Shown here piece by piece: positions 23,775 through 32,795 of a stretch of 64,000 nt of DNA. The notes under the pieces are model-generated. The model was not told the origin of the DNA. It did not search any database and saw nothing but the letters and a program-made list of their open reading frames with translations. The stretch is from Oceanimonas doudoroffii (GTDB taxonomy: Bacteria > Pseudomonadota > Gammaproteobacteria > Enterobacterales > Aeromonadaceae): contig NZ_NBIM01000003.1 in assembly GCF_002242685.1 (NCBI RefSeq), forward strand, positions 124,001-188,000, written 5' to 3'. The position numbers were made by a program, and so were the translations under genes. How positions within the stretch are numbered: position 1 is the first letter of the stretch; every line of letters begins with the position of its first letter.

Positions 23775-25847
23775 ATGAATCTGGACAAAATGCCCCTCAG
23801 CCTGCTCAAGGGCGTGGGTGACAAAATGCAGGAAAAACTGCACCGGCTGGGGCTGGAAACGGTGCAGGATCTGCTGTTTCACCTGCCGTTGCGCTACGAA
23901 GACCGCACCCAAATCTGCCCGGTAGCCGAGCTGCGGCCGGGCATGCATGTGTCCGTGGTGGGCGAGGTGGTCGACAGCCACATCAGTTACGGCCGCAAGC
24001 GCATGCTGCTGTGCCGGCTGCGGGACGACAGCGGCACCCTCACTCTGCGCTTTTTCAACTTCGCCGCCGCCCAGAAAAACAGCCTCACCGCCGGCACCCG
24101 GCTGCGCGCCTTTGGGGAAATTCGCCCCGGTCATCACGGCCTGGAGATCATTCACCCCGAATACACCCTGCTGCAGGGCGACAACCCGATCAGCGTGGAA
24201 ACCAGCCTGACGCCGGTTTACGGCACCACGGAAGGGCTGCGCCAGATAAGCCTGCGTCAGCTCACCGATCAGGCCCTTGCTTGGCTTGAGCAACAGCCGC
24301 TGACCGAGCTGCTGCCCGCCGGCCTTTATCGCCAGCAAATGCCCCTCAACGACGCCGTGCGCCTGCTGCACCGGCCGCCTCCGGACGTGGCGCAGGATCA
24401 ACTCGAGCACGGGCAGCATCCGGCCCAGCAGCGACTGGTGATGGAAGAGCTGCTGGCCCACAACCTGTCGGTACTGCAGGTGCGCGAGCAGGGTCAGGCC
24501 CACCGGGCCCGGACCCTGCCTGCCGCCGAAGCCCTGGTGCACGACTTTCTGGCCCGGCTGCCGTTTTCCCCCACCGGTGCCCAGCAGCGGGTAGTGGCGG
24601 AAATCGGCGCCGACCTGCACAAACACGTGCCCATGATGCGGCTGGTGCAGGGCGACGTGGGCTCGGGCAAAACCCTGGTGGCGGCGCTAGCGGCCCTGCA
24701 GGTGATCGGAAATCAGGGCCAGGTGGCGCTGATGGCCCCCACCGAGCTGCTGGCGGAGCAGCACGCCGCCAACTTTGCCGCCTGGCTGGAGCCGTTGGGC
24801 ATTAACGTGGGCTGGCTGGCGGGCAAGGTCAAGGGCAAGGCCCGCACCGAACAGCTGGAGCGGCTGGCCAGTGGCGAACTGGCGATGATAGTGGGTACCC
24901 ACGCGCTGTTTCAGGAGCAGGTGCAGTTCAATGCCCTGGAGCTGGTGATCATCGACGAACAGCACCGCTTTGGCGTGCACCAGCGCCTGGCCCTGCGGGA
25001 AAAAGGCAGCCAGGGTGAGTACTATCCGCACCAGCTGATCATGACCGCCACCCCCATTCCCCGCACCCTGGCCATGACCGCCTATGCCGATCTCGACACC
25101 TCGGTCATCGACGAACTGCCCCCGGGGCGCACCCCGGTCACCACGGTCGCCATTCCCGATACTCGGCGCGACGAAGTGATCGAGCGGGTGCGGCAAGTGT
25201 GCCGTGAAGAGGGCCGCCAGGCCTACTGGGTGTGCACCCTGATTGACGAGTCGGACGTGCTGGAGTGCCAGGCGGCGGAAGACACCGCCGCCGCCCTTTC
25301 AGAACGGCTGAAAGAGCTTAAGGTGGGGCTGGTGCACGGCCGCATGAAGGCGACGGAAAAGCAGGCGGTAATGGCCGACTTCAAGGACGGCAGGCTGGAC
25401 CTGCTGGTGGCCACCACCGTGATTGAGGTGGGGGTGGATGTACCCAACGCCTCGCTGATGATCATCGAAAACCCCGAACGCCTGGGCCTGGCCCAGTTGC
25501 ACCAGCTGCGCGGCCGGGTGGGCCGGGGTGCCACCGCTTCTCACTGCGTGCTGCTCTATCACGCCCCCCTGTCGAAAACCGCCACCCAGCGGCTGGGGGT
25601 GCTGCGCGACACCAACGACGGCTTTATCATCGCCCAGAAGGATCTGGAAATTCGTGGCCCGGGCGAGCTGCTGGGCACCCGCCAGACCGGCCTGGCGGAT
25701 CTGAAAATCGCCGATCTGGTGCGGGATCAGGCCCTGTTGCCGGAAGTGCAGCGGCTGGCCCGCTATCTCGCCGACCGCTACCCCGACTGTGTCGACCCGC
25801 TGATCCGCCGCTGGCTCGGTACCCGGGATCACTACGGCAAGGTGTAA
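23775..25847 (+). CDS. recG: ATP-dependent DNA helicase RecG
   Basis: About 690 residues (E. coli 693). It starts MNLDKMPLSLLKGVGDKM with the N-terminal HhH-like region; an OB-fold wedge domain (MHVSVVGEVVDSHI) follows; motor motifs include Walker A GDVGSGKT, DEQH box IIDEQHRFG, TATPIPRT, VEVGVDVPNA and QLRGRVGRG. It remodels stalled replication forks and Holliday junctions. ATG 23775 is preferred over the upstream frame start because the conserved N-terminus begins there. Confidence 0.97.
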   Translation: MNLDKMPLSLLKGVGDKMQEKLHRLGLETVQDLLFHLPLRYEDRTQICPVAELRPGMHVSVVGEVVDSHISYGRKRMLLCRLRDDSGTLTLRFFNFAAAQKNSLTAGTRLRAFGEIRPGHHGLEIIHPEYTLLQGDNPISVETSLTPVYGTTEGLRQISLRQLTDQALAWLEQQPLTELLPAGLYRQQMPLNDAVRLLHRPPPDVAQDQLEHGQHPAQQRLVMEELLAHNLSVLQVREQGQAHRARTLPAAEALVHDFLARLPFSPTGAQQRVVAEIGADLHKHVPMMRLVQGDVGSGKTLVAALAALQVIGNQGQVALMAPTELLAEQHAANFAAWLEPLGINVGWLAGKVKGKARTEQLERLASGELAMIVGTHALFQEQVQFNALELVIIDEQHRFGVHQRLALREKGSQGEYYPHQLIMTATPIPRTLAMTAYADLDTSVIDELPPGRTPVTTVAIPDTRRDEVIERVRQVCREEGRQAYWVCTLIDESDVLECQAAEDTAAALSERLKELKVGLVHGRMKATEKQAVMADFKDGRLDLLVATTVIEVGVDVPNASLMIIENPERLGLAQLHQLRGRVGRGATASHCVLLYHAPLSKTATQRLGVLRDTNDGFIIAQKDLEIRGPGELLGTRQTGLADLKIADLVRDQALLPEVQRLARYLADRYPDCVDPLIRRWLGTRDHYGKV

Positions 25848-25932
25848 TTCTCCTCACACCTCCTCCTCACCGGTTTCCGGCGAAGTCCTGCCTATGTATG
25901 ATACAAACAGCGGATTTTAAAGGGTTAAATTC

Positions 25933-27972
25933 ATGAAAAAACTGGCCAGAAGAGGTTTGACGGGGCTGCTGGTGCTGTTGCTCGGCGGCTGGTTGCTGCT
26001 GAATTTGCTGGACGTGAACCGGCTGAAAAAACCGGTACTGACCTGGCTGAATGAAAATACCGAGCTGGGACTCAGCGTGGGCAGGCTGGAGTTCAACCCT
26101 CTCTCCCCCTACAAGCTGCTGGCGGAAGACGTACGCCTGGGTGACTGGTTCAGCGCCCGGCAAATCTATCTCGAGCTGGCGCAGCTGGCCCCCCTGGCGG
26201 GGCGTACCGAGGTGGCCATTCTCGATATCATCGACGGCAGGATCAACCTGCTCCAGGCCCAGGCTCCTGCCCTACCCGCCAACCTGGCCGATATTCATAT
26301 TGCCGAGCTCAATACCCGCAACCTCGCCCTGACCGGCCAGGACTGGGAGGCCGGCGGCATCGAGCTTCATATCAACGACTGGCAGCCCCGGCGGCAAGGC
26401 CAGTGGCAATGGTGGGCCGACGCCGGCCTGAGCGCTCGCGTACGCCAGCTGTCTCATTCGGCCCTAGAGCTGTCGCGACTGGATATCAGCGGTCATTTGC
26501 GCCAGGGTCGGCTGGAGCTGGACGATGTGCGCGGCCGGCTGGCCGGTGGCCTGGTCAGCGGCAGTCTGATTCTGGATCCCGCCGAGCGCGAGCTGCGCCT
26601 GGAACGCCCGCAATTCAGCCAGGTCAAACTGCAACTGCATGACGCCCTCACTCTGCCCGAGGGCTGGCGCCTGCTGCTGAGCCGGGCCCGGCTCGACGAC
26701 GTCAGCCTGACCACGGCTTCGCTCACCGTTAACGGCATGCGCGGCGAGCTGCGGGATCTGGAGTGGAGCGGCCGGGGCCTGCCCGAAGGCCGGGGCGACT
26801 GGCAGGCGGATGAAGCTACCCTCGACTGGCTGCGCCTGGACAACCACCGGCTGTATTGGTTGGGTGACGCCGACCGCCAGGGCGTCACCCTGAGCGGCCG
26901 GGCCTGGGAGGGCAGCATTGAGGCCGAGCTGGGCTGGTACCCGAAACAGGGCCGGCTGGATATCGACGAACTGCAACTGGCCGGCAACAAGCTGGTATGG
27001 CAGCCGGACATGGCCTGGCCCCTGCCCGACGTGCGTATTCACAAGCTCAACCTGAGCCGCACCGAGTTGCTGTCGCTGGACGATGAACTGCCGCTGTCGC
27101 TGTTTGATGGGGAGCTGTTTGTCACCGATCTGGCCTGGTCGGCAGGACTGTGGCGTCCGCTCAGCCAGCAGGCCCGGCTGGAAGGCCGCGTGGGCGAACT
27201 GGCCTGGAACAGCCTGATCGCGCACGCTGCCCACTTCAGTGCCCGCCTCACCGACGAACAGTGGCTGCTCGACCAGCTCAGCGGCGACTGGCTGGACGGC
27301 AACATCACCCTCAACGGCAGCCTGGGGCTCTATCCGCCTCACCGCACTCAGGTTACGCTTGCCGGTAAAGACTGGCAGCTGCGTCACCTCAGCAACTGGC
27401 TGCAGGCCGACCGGGGCTTTGCCGGCGATCTCGACGTCGGCGCCAGCCTCAGTGGCGAACCCGGTAATCCCGCCAGCTGGCAAGGTGAACTGGCGCTTGC
27501 TGGAGAGGATGTGTTTGTGGAGCAACTGGGGCTGGATCCCTGGCTGCGCAACCGCCTGGGTGAAGACTACGCCCGGCCCAAACAGGTAGACAGCGCCCTG
27601 GCGGCGCTGGACCTGGCCCAGCACGACGGTTTCCTCTACCGGCTGGATCTGCACGGCCCCGTCACCGACGGCCGCTGGCAGCTCAATGGCAGTGCGCTGC
27701 AGAGCGTGCGCCACCTGCTGGCCCTGAGGGGCAACGTGAGCGCCGCCGGCGAGTTCAATCTCGACCTGGGCGCCATTAACGACGCCGGGTGCCGGGAGCT
27801 GGCCATTGCCCTTGGTGGCGACTGGCACTCACCCCGGCTGCGGCTGCACCAGCCGGCAATGGACACCCCCTGCCGCCCCTGGTATTCGGGACCGGTGCCC
27901 TACCCCGCCGCCGGCCTGCCCGGCAGCCTGATCGAGGCGGTACGGGCACTGCCGGTGGAATCACGGGAATAA
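25933..27972 (+). CDS. AsmA-family (YicH-like) envelope protein
   Basis: A 679-residue protein with one N-terminal signal anchor (GLTGLLVLLLGGWLLLNLLDV) and a long beta-rich periplasmic region made of repeated LDxLxL/GxxxxL units, the plan of AsmA-like lipid-transfer-associated proteins. The beginning (W-L-N-E-N-T-E-L-G-L-S-V-G-R-L-E-F-N-P) matches the AsmA N-terminal repeat. Its closest known context relative would be YicH, which lies near recG in E. coli, so I infer the same. It sits tail-to-tail with the LysR gene, three bases apart, with no terminator between. Confidence 0.7.
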   Translation: MKKLARRGLTGLLVLLLGGWLLLNLLDVNRLKKPVLTWLNENTELGLSVGRLEFNPLSPYKLLAEDVRLGDWFSARQIYLELAQLAPLAGRTEVAILDIIDGRINLLQAQAPALPANLADIHIAELNTRNLALTGQDWEAGGIELHINDWQPRRQGQWQWWADAGLSARVRQLSHSALELSRLDISGHLRQGRLELDDVRGRLAGGLVSGSLILDPAERELRLERPQFSQVKLQLHDALTLPEGWRLLLSRARLDDVSLTTASLTVNGMRGELRDLEWSGRGLPEGRGDWQADEATLDWLRLDNHRLYWLGDADRQGVTLSGRAWEGSIEAELGWYPKQGRLDIDELQLAGNKLVWQPDMAWPLPDVRIHKLNLSRTELLSLDDELPLSLFDGELFVTDLAWSAGLWRPLSQQARLEGRVGELAWNSLIAHAAHFSARLTDEQWLLDQLSGDWLDGNITLNGSLGLYPPHRTQVTLAGKDWQLRHLSNWLQADRGFAGDLDVGASLSGEPGNPASWQGELALAGEDVFVEQLGLDPWLRNRLGEDYARPKQVDSALAALDLAQHDGFLYRLDLHGPVTDGRWQLNGSALQSVRHLLALRGNVSAAGEFNLDLGAINDAGCRELAIALGGDWHSPRLRLHQPAMDTPCRPWYSGPVPYPAAGLPGSLIEAVRALPVESRE

Positions 27973-27975
27973 CCC

Positions 27976-28914
27976 TCAGGACACGGACCGCACAACCGTA
28001 TACTGCTCGGTGTAACTCAGGTTGTAGAGCTCCAGCAAATACTGCCAGAACATATCGACCTCGGGTTTGACCGTATGCCGAAAGCGATACAGCAGGATTT
28101 TCAAATCCACGGTGTTGAAGCCGTCGTTCAGCACGGTGAGCTGGCCCTGGGCCAGCTCATTCTGGATCAACCCCGATGGCAACCAGGCCACCCCATACCC
28201 CTGCAATGCCATGGCCTTCAGCCCTTCCGCCAGGGCATTTTCACACACGATGGCATACTGAAAATCCGGCGGCAGCTTGCTCAGGCAGCACTCCTTTACC
28301 AGGCCCCCCAGATAGGAATCGTCCGGATAGGCCAGCAATTTGAGCGGGGTTTTGCCGTTGGCCGAAAAGAGCGGAGTGCCTTCCGGCGTCAGCGCAGACA
28401 CCGGCACCAGGCGATCCGTCCCGACCTGCATACAGGTGGTGTCATTGCGGGACAGCTGCCCCAGATCGCCGGCCGAGGAGAAGCTGAGCAGAAAGTCCCC
28501 CATGCCGGCCATAAAGGATTCGGTGAGATCGTGCAGGTTGCCGGTGCTGAGCTTGACCAGGGTATTGCCCACCAGCGGCTCCAGGGTACGAATCCAGTGC
28601 GGGAAAAAGGACACCGCCGGCGAGTGCTGAGCAAAAAACACCAGGCTTTTCTGCGTTTCCTGTCCCTGCAGCCGCTTGCGCACTCGGTAGGTGTCGTGAA
28701 TCATGCGCTTGGCCTCTTCCACAAACGACAGCCCGCTACTGGTCAGGGTGGTGGGGTGCTTTTCCCTGTCCACCAGTGCCACCCCCAGCCAGTTTTCCAG
28801 TGAGCGAATACGCCGGCTGAATGCGGGCTGGGTCACAAAACGGGCTTCGGCGGCCTTGGAAAAACTGCCGTGTTCATTCAGCGCCACAAAATCCTTTAGC
28901 CATTTTAATTCCAT
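27976..28914 (-). CDS. LysR-family regulator divergent from the sulfonate cluster (CuyR-like)
   Basis: A 312-residue LTTR. The N-terminal HTH is LKDFVALNEHGSFSKAAEARFVTQPAFSRRIRSLE and the rest is a type 2 binding-fold effector domain. It is transcribed away from the cuyA-like gene across 153 bp, the standard LTTR divergent layout. LysR regulators next to cuyA are known (CuyR), so control of this cluster by a sulfonate inducer is inferred. A candidate operator is at 29012-29043. Confidence 0.85.
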   Translation of the reverse strand: MELKWLKDFVALNEHGSFSKAAEARFVTQPAFSRRIRSLENWLGVALVDREKHPTTLTSSGLSFVEEAKRMIHDTYRVRKRLQGQETQKSLVFFAQHSPAVSFFPHWIRTLEPLVGNTLVKLSTGNLHDLTESFMAGMGDFLLSFSSAGDLGQLSRNDTTCMQVGTDRLVPVSALTPEGTPLFSANGKTPLKLLAYPDDSYLGGLVKECCLSKLPPDFQYAIVCENALAEGLKAMALQGYGVAWLPSGLIQNELAQGQLTVLNDGFNTVDLKILLYRFRHTVKPEVDMFWQYLLELYNLSYTEQYTVVRSVS

Positions 28915-29011
28915 TAAAACAGATCCTTACAGTTCTCTTGTGTCCCTATGCCCAAAAGTAATCGCGGGCAGAGCCTAGAAGGCATTGGTCGTGCAGCGGC
29001 GATTATTCCAC

Positions 29012-29043
29012 CATGCGGTTGTTAATCAATTGTATTGCGCATG
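29012..29043. promoter_or_regulatory. Inverted repeat in the LysR/cuyA divergent promoter region
   Basis: CATGCG and CGCATG are separated by 20 AT-rich bases between the LysR gene and the start of the cuyA-like gene. It could be a LysR binding region; spacing is unusual for a classic T-N11-A site. Confidence 0.4.
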
Positions 29044-29067
29044 TTCAAAACGAAGAGGAATGTAAAA

Positions 29068-30078
29068 ATGCATCTAGCTCGTTATCCCCGTCTGCACTTT
29101 GCTCATCTGGCCACGCCGCTGGAGCCGATGCATCAACTGACCAAACTGCTGGATGGTCCGAACCTGTGGATCAAACGTGATGATTGTACCGGCCTCGCCG
29201 GCGGTGGCAACAAGACCCGCAAGCTGGAATTTCTGATGGCCGATGCCCTCGAGCAGGGTGCCGACACCATCATCACTCAGGGTGCCACCCAGTCCAACCA
29301 CGCCCGCCAGACCGTGGCCATCGCCACCAAGCTGGGCCTGGAATGCCACATTCTGCTGGAAGATCGTACCGGTGCCGAAGACGCCGATTACAACTACAAC
29401 GGCAACGTCATGCTGGATCAGCTGTTTGGTGGCCTGCTGCGTAAATACCCTGGTGGTACCGACATGAACGCCGCCATGGCGGAACTGGCCGCCGAGCTGA
29501 AGGCCGCCGGTAAAAAGCCCTATATCGTGCCCGGTGGTGGCTCCAACGAGATTGGCGCCCTGGGTTATGTGAACTGTGCCCTGGAACTGCTGGGCCAGGC
29601 CAATGATGCCGGCCTGCGCATCGATCACCTGGTGCACGCCACCGGCTCTGCCGGTACCCAGGCCGGCCTGGTGACCGGCCTGTCCGGCAGCAACAGCGGC
29701 ATTCCGGTGCTGGGCATCGGCGTGCGGGTAGCCCGCGAGCAGCAAGAGGCCAATGTGTTCCGTCTGGCCGAGCGCACCGCCGAGAAGCTGGGCATTCCCG
29801 GTGCCGTCAAGCGTGAAGACGTGGTCGCCAACTGCGACTACGTGGGCGAAGGCTACGGCATTCCCGCCCCCAGCACCCTGGAAGCCATTCAGTTGTTTGC
29901 CCGCCACGAAGGCATTCTGCTGGACCCGGTGTATTCCGGTAAGGGTGCCGCCGGCCTGATCGACCTGATCCGCAAGGGCCACTTCAAGAAAGGCGAAAAC
30001 GTGGTGTTCCTGCACACCGGCGGCGCCCAGGCGCTGTTCGGCTACCGGGACGCCTTTGATTTTCCCAAGTACTACTGA
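29068..30078 (+). CDS. cuyA: L-cysteate sulfo-lyase-like PLP enzyme (D-cysteine desulfhydrase family)
   Basis: About 336 residues of the fold II PLP family that includes D-cysteine desulfhydrase and ACC deaminase. [25 protein letters not shown] has the PLP lysine, [11 protein letters not shown] the substrate-binding Ser-Asn-His, and [14 protein letters not shown] and GSAGTQAGL the phosphate cradle. The start [21 protein letters not shown] and the block [12 protein letters not shown]...GGTDMNAAM are close to what I recall for marine CuyA, which turns L-cysteate into pyruvate, sulfite and ammonia. ATG 29068 has GAGGA eight bases upstream. D-cysteine desulfhydrase is the alternative, but the neighbour HpsN-like enzyme favours CuyA. 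Confidence 0.72.
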   Translation: MHLARYPRLHFAHLATPLEPMHQLTKLLDGPNLWIKRDDCTGLAGGGNKTRKLEFLMADALEQGADTIITQGATQSNHARQTVAIATKLGLECHILLEDRTGAEDADYNYNGNVMLDQLFGGLLRKYPGGTDMNAAMAELAAELKAAGKKPYIVPGGGSNEIGALGYVNCALELLGQANDAGLRIDHLVHATGSAGTQAGLVTGLSGSNSGIPVLGIGVRVAREQQEANVFRLAERTAEKLGIPGAVKREDVVANCDYVGEGYGIPAPSTLEAIQLFARHEGILLDPVYSGKGAAGLIDLIRKGHFKKGENVVFLHTGGAQALFGYRDAFDFPKYY

Positions 30079-30165
30079 TTGAACCGGGCGGCCCGGCGCG
30101 GCCGCTCACCCCAACGGAATTTGTTATCAGCCAGTTGGCGCGTCTCAGTTTACAGGTGAAATACC

Positions 30166-31479
30166 ATGGAATATCTCAAAAGAGCGGCGGCGGAAAACGA
30201 AGTCGCGCAGGAAGATGAACGCATTCAGGCGGTGGTCAAGGACATGCTGGCCAATATAAAGCGCAACGGTGAGACCGCCGTGCGTGAATACGCCAGACAG
30301 TTTGATAACTGGCAGGGTGACTTCGTTCTGTCCGAGCAGAAAAAGATAGCCCTGATCGAACAGGTTCCCCCCCAGGTCAAAGCAGATATCGACTTTGCCC
30401 ATCGCCAGATCAAGCGCTTTGCCGAGGCCCAGCGCGACAGCCTGACCTCCTTTGAAATCGAAACCGAAGAAGGCGTCCGTCTGGGGCAGCAAATACTGCC
30501 GGTGCAGTGTGCCGGCTGTTATGTGCCGGGTGGCCGCTATGCTCATGCCGCTTCGGCGCTGATGAGCGTGGCCACCGCCAAGGCCGCCGGGGTGCCCTTT
30601 ATCGTGGCCTGTTCACCGCCCCGAGGCGACAGCATCAACCCGGCGGTCGCCTATGCCATGCACGTGGCCGGTGCCGACGTGATCCTGGAAATGGGCGGCG
30701 TGCACGCCATCGCCACCATGGCCTACGGCCTGTTTACCGACAAGCCCGCCGACATTCTGGTGGGTCCGGGCAATGCCTACGTGGCCGAAGCCAAGCGCAT
30801 GCTGTTTGGTGAAGTGGGCATCGACGTGTTTGCCGGTCCGACCGAGTCGGCCATCATCGCCGACGGCAATGCCGATCCCATGACCATTGCCGTGGATCTG
30901 GTATCCCAGGCCGAGCATGGCCCCAACTCGCCGGTATGGCTGTTTACCGACAGTCGCGAGCTGGGCGAAAAGGTGCTGGAGATCATGCCCCACGTGATTG
31001 CCGACATGCCCAATGCCGATGTGTGCGAGGCGGCCTGGCGCGATCACGGCGTGGTCATGCTCGGTGACAGCCGGGAAGAAGTGGCCCGCATCAGCGACGA
31101 ATGGGCCTGTGAGCACCTGCAGGTGCTGGCGGACGATCTGGAGTGGTGGAAGGCCAACCTCAACAACTACGGCTCCCTGTTCCTGGGCGAAGGCAGCACG
31201 GTATCTCACGGTGACAAGTGCTCCGGCACCAACCACATTCTGCCCACCAAGAAGGCGGCCCGTTACAGCGGCGGCCTGAATGTGCAGAAGTTCATGAAGG
31301 TGTTGACCTACCAGGAGCTGAGCGAAGAAGCCAACCTGGTGTTCAGCGCCGCCGGCTCCCGCATCTCCCGCACCGAAGGCATGGAAGGCCACGCCCGCGC
31401 CTGCGACTGGCGCCTGCGCAAGTACTTCCCCGATACCGAGTGGGACTTCCACGTTTACGATCAGAAGCGTTATTGCTGA
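30166..31479 (+). CDS. hpsN: Histidinol-dehydrogenase-family oxidoreductase, HpsN-like (sulfopropanediol dehydrogenase type)
   Basis: 437 residues with the HisD fold. Conserved residues include the Zn ligands in SQAEHGPNS (Gln, His), the catalytic Glu-His in WACEHLQ, the Asp in SHGDKCSGTNHILPT and the final His in EGMEGHARACD. It resembles HpsN from dihydroxypropanesulfonate degraders more than biosynthetic HisD: REYARQFDNWQGDFV, CYVPGGRYAHAASALMSVATAKAAGVPF and a WDF C-terminus. The family performs two successive NAD-dependent oxidations (alcohol to carboxylate). It is absent from any histidine operon and directly follows the cuyA-like gene, so a sulfonate substrate is likely. Confidence 0.75.
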   Translation: MEYLKRAAAENEVAQEDERIQAVVKDMLANIKRNGETAVREYARQFDNWQGDFVLSEQKKIALIEQVPPQVKADIDFAHRQIKRFAEAQRDSLTSFEIETEEGVRLGQQILPVQCAGCYVPGGRYAHAASALMSVATAKAAGVPFIVACSPPRGDSINPAVAYAMHVAGADVILEMGGVHAIATMAYGLFTDKPADILVGPGNAYVAEAKRMLFGEVGIDVFAGPTESAIIADGNADPMTIAVDLVSQAEHGPNSPVWLFTDSRELGEKVLEIMPHVIADMPNADVCEAAWRDHGVVMLGDSREEVARISDEWACEHLQVLADDLEWWKANLNNYGSLFLGEGSTVSHGDKCSGTNHILPTKKAARYSGGLNVQKFMKVLTYQELSEEANLVFSAAGSRISRTEGMEGHARACDWRLRKYFPDTEWDFHVYDQKRYC

Positions 31480-31520
31480 GTCAGACGGGCAGGCGTACCC
31501 CGCCTGCCCCGGGAGAAGTT

Positions 31521-32741
31521 ATGATCACCTTCAATAAATCCTTCACCCAGCAGGAGCCCATTCCCGACGCGGGAATCGAGCAGGCCATCGCGGTCATGCG
31601 CAGCGGCCGCCTGCATCGCTACAACTCCGCCGCCGGCGAGCCGACGGAGACCGAGTTGCTGGAGCAGGAATTCGCCGACTATCAGGGCAGCCGTTACTGC
31701 CTGGCCTGCGCCTCGGGCGGTTATGCCCTGCACGTGGCCATGCGCGCCGCCGGCCTGCAGCCGGGCGACCGGGTGCTGTGCAACGCCTTTACCCTGGCGC
31801 CGGTACCGGGTGCCATTCACAACGCCGGCGGTGTGCCGGTGTTCGTGGAAACCAACGATGATTTCACCATCGACCTGGACGACCTTGAGCTCAAGGCCGC
31901 CACCGCCGACGCCCGTTATCTGCTGCTGTCCCATATGCGCGGCCACCTGGTCGACATGGAACGGCTGATGGCTATCTGCAATCGCCACGACATTCTGGTG
32001 ATCGAAGACTGTGCCCACACCATGGGCGCCAGCTGGAAGGGCAAAAAGAGCGGCACCTTTGGTCGGGTCGCCTGTTTCAGCACCCAGACCTACAAGCACA
32101 TGAACTCCGGCGAAGGCGGCTTTCTGACCACGGACGACGACGAGATCATGGCCCGCGCCATCATCCACTCCGGTTCCTACATGCTCTATGAACGCCACCC
32201 GGCGGCACCGCCCCGGGAAGCCTTTGAGCACATTCGCTTTGAAACCCCCAACTACAGCGGCCGCATGGACAACCTGCGCGCCGCCATATTACGCCCGCAG
32301 CTGGCGGCGCTGGATGAACAGTGTCGGCGCTGGAATGACCTGTACCGGGTCACGGAAGCAGGCCTTAAGCAGGTTTGCGGCCTTCGCCTGCCAAAGCGCC
32401 CGGCGGCGGAATATTTTGTCGGCAGCTCGATTCAGTTTTCCCTGCCCGGCCAGAGTGAGGCCACCATTCGCCATTTCCTCGCATGCTGTGACGCACGCGG
32501 TGTGCCGCTGAAATGGTTTGGTGACGCCGATCCCAAGGGCTATACCAGCCGCTTCGACAGCTGGCGCTACCTGGGCGAGCCGCCCTCGCTGCCGCAAACC
32601 GAGCAAGTGTTGTCGACCATGTGCGACATGCGCCTGCCCCTGACCTTTGACGAGGCCGATTGCCGGCTGATTGTGCAGATTATCGCCGAGGTCTGCGAAA
32701 CGCTCTTTGCGCCTGACGACACCGGCGCACAACGGCCCTGA
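31521..32741 (+). CDS. DegT/DnrJ/EryC1-family PLP aminotransferase
   Basis: About 406 residues of fold I aminotransferase. ASGGYALHVAMRAAGLQPGD is the PLP phosphate loop, VIEDCAHTMGASWKGK has the Asp that pairs with pyridine N, and FSTQTYKHMNSGEGGFL has the PLP lysine. ATG 31521 has GGGAGAA at the right spacing. DegT enzymes usually transaminate amino sugars, but here it lies between the dehydrogenase and the TRAP transporter, 41 bases after hpsN. A role in deaminating or transaminating a C3 sulfonate is inferred, not shown. Confidence 0.8.
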   Translation: MITFNKSFTQQEPIPDAGIEQAIAVMRSGRLHRYNSAAGEPTETELLEQEFADYQGSRYCLACASGGYALHVAMRAAGLQPGDRVLCNAFTLAPVPGAIHNAGGVPVFVETNDDFTIDLDDLELKAATADARYLLLSHMRGHLVDMERLMAICNRHDILVIEDCAHTMGASWKGKKSGTFGRVACFSTQTYKHMNSGEGGFLTTDDDEIMARAIIHSGSYMLYERHPAAPPREAFEHIRFETPNYSGRMDNLRAAILRPQLAALDEQCRRWNDLYRVTEAGLKQVCGLRLPKRPAAEYFVGSSIQFSLPGQSEATIRHFLACCDARGVPLKWFGDADPKGYTSRFDSWRYLGEPPSLPQTEQVLSTMCDMRLPLTFDEADCRLIVQIIAEVCETLFAPDDTGAQRP

Positions 32742-32795
32742 ACACGTTCCTGATGCATGGAAGTCACCCCCAAAAAATACAGTGAGGTAATGAAT

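Noticed and set aside
30166..31479. Assignment as biosynthetic HisD
   Set aside because: No other histidine genes nearby, position in a TRAP/CuyA cluster, and HpsN-like flanking sequence; HisD remains a fallback.
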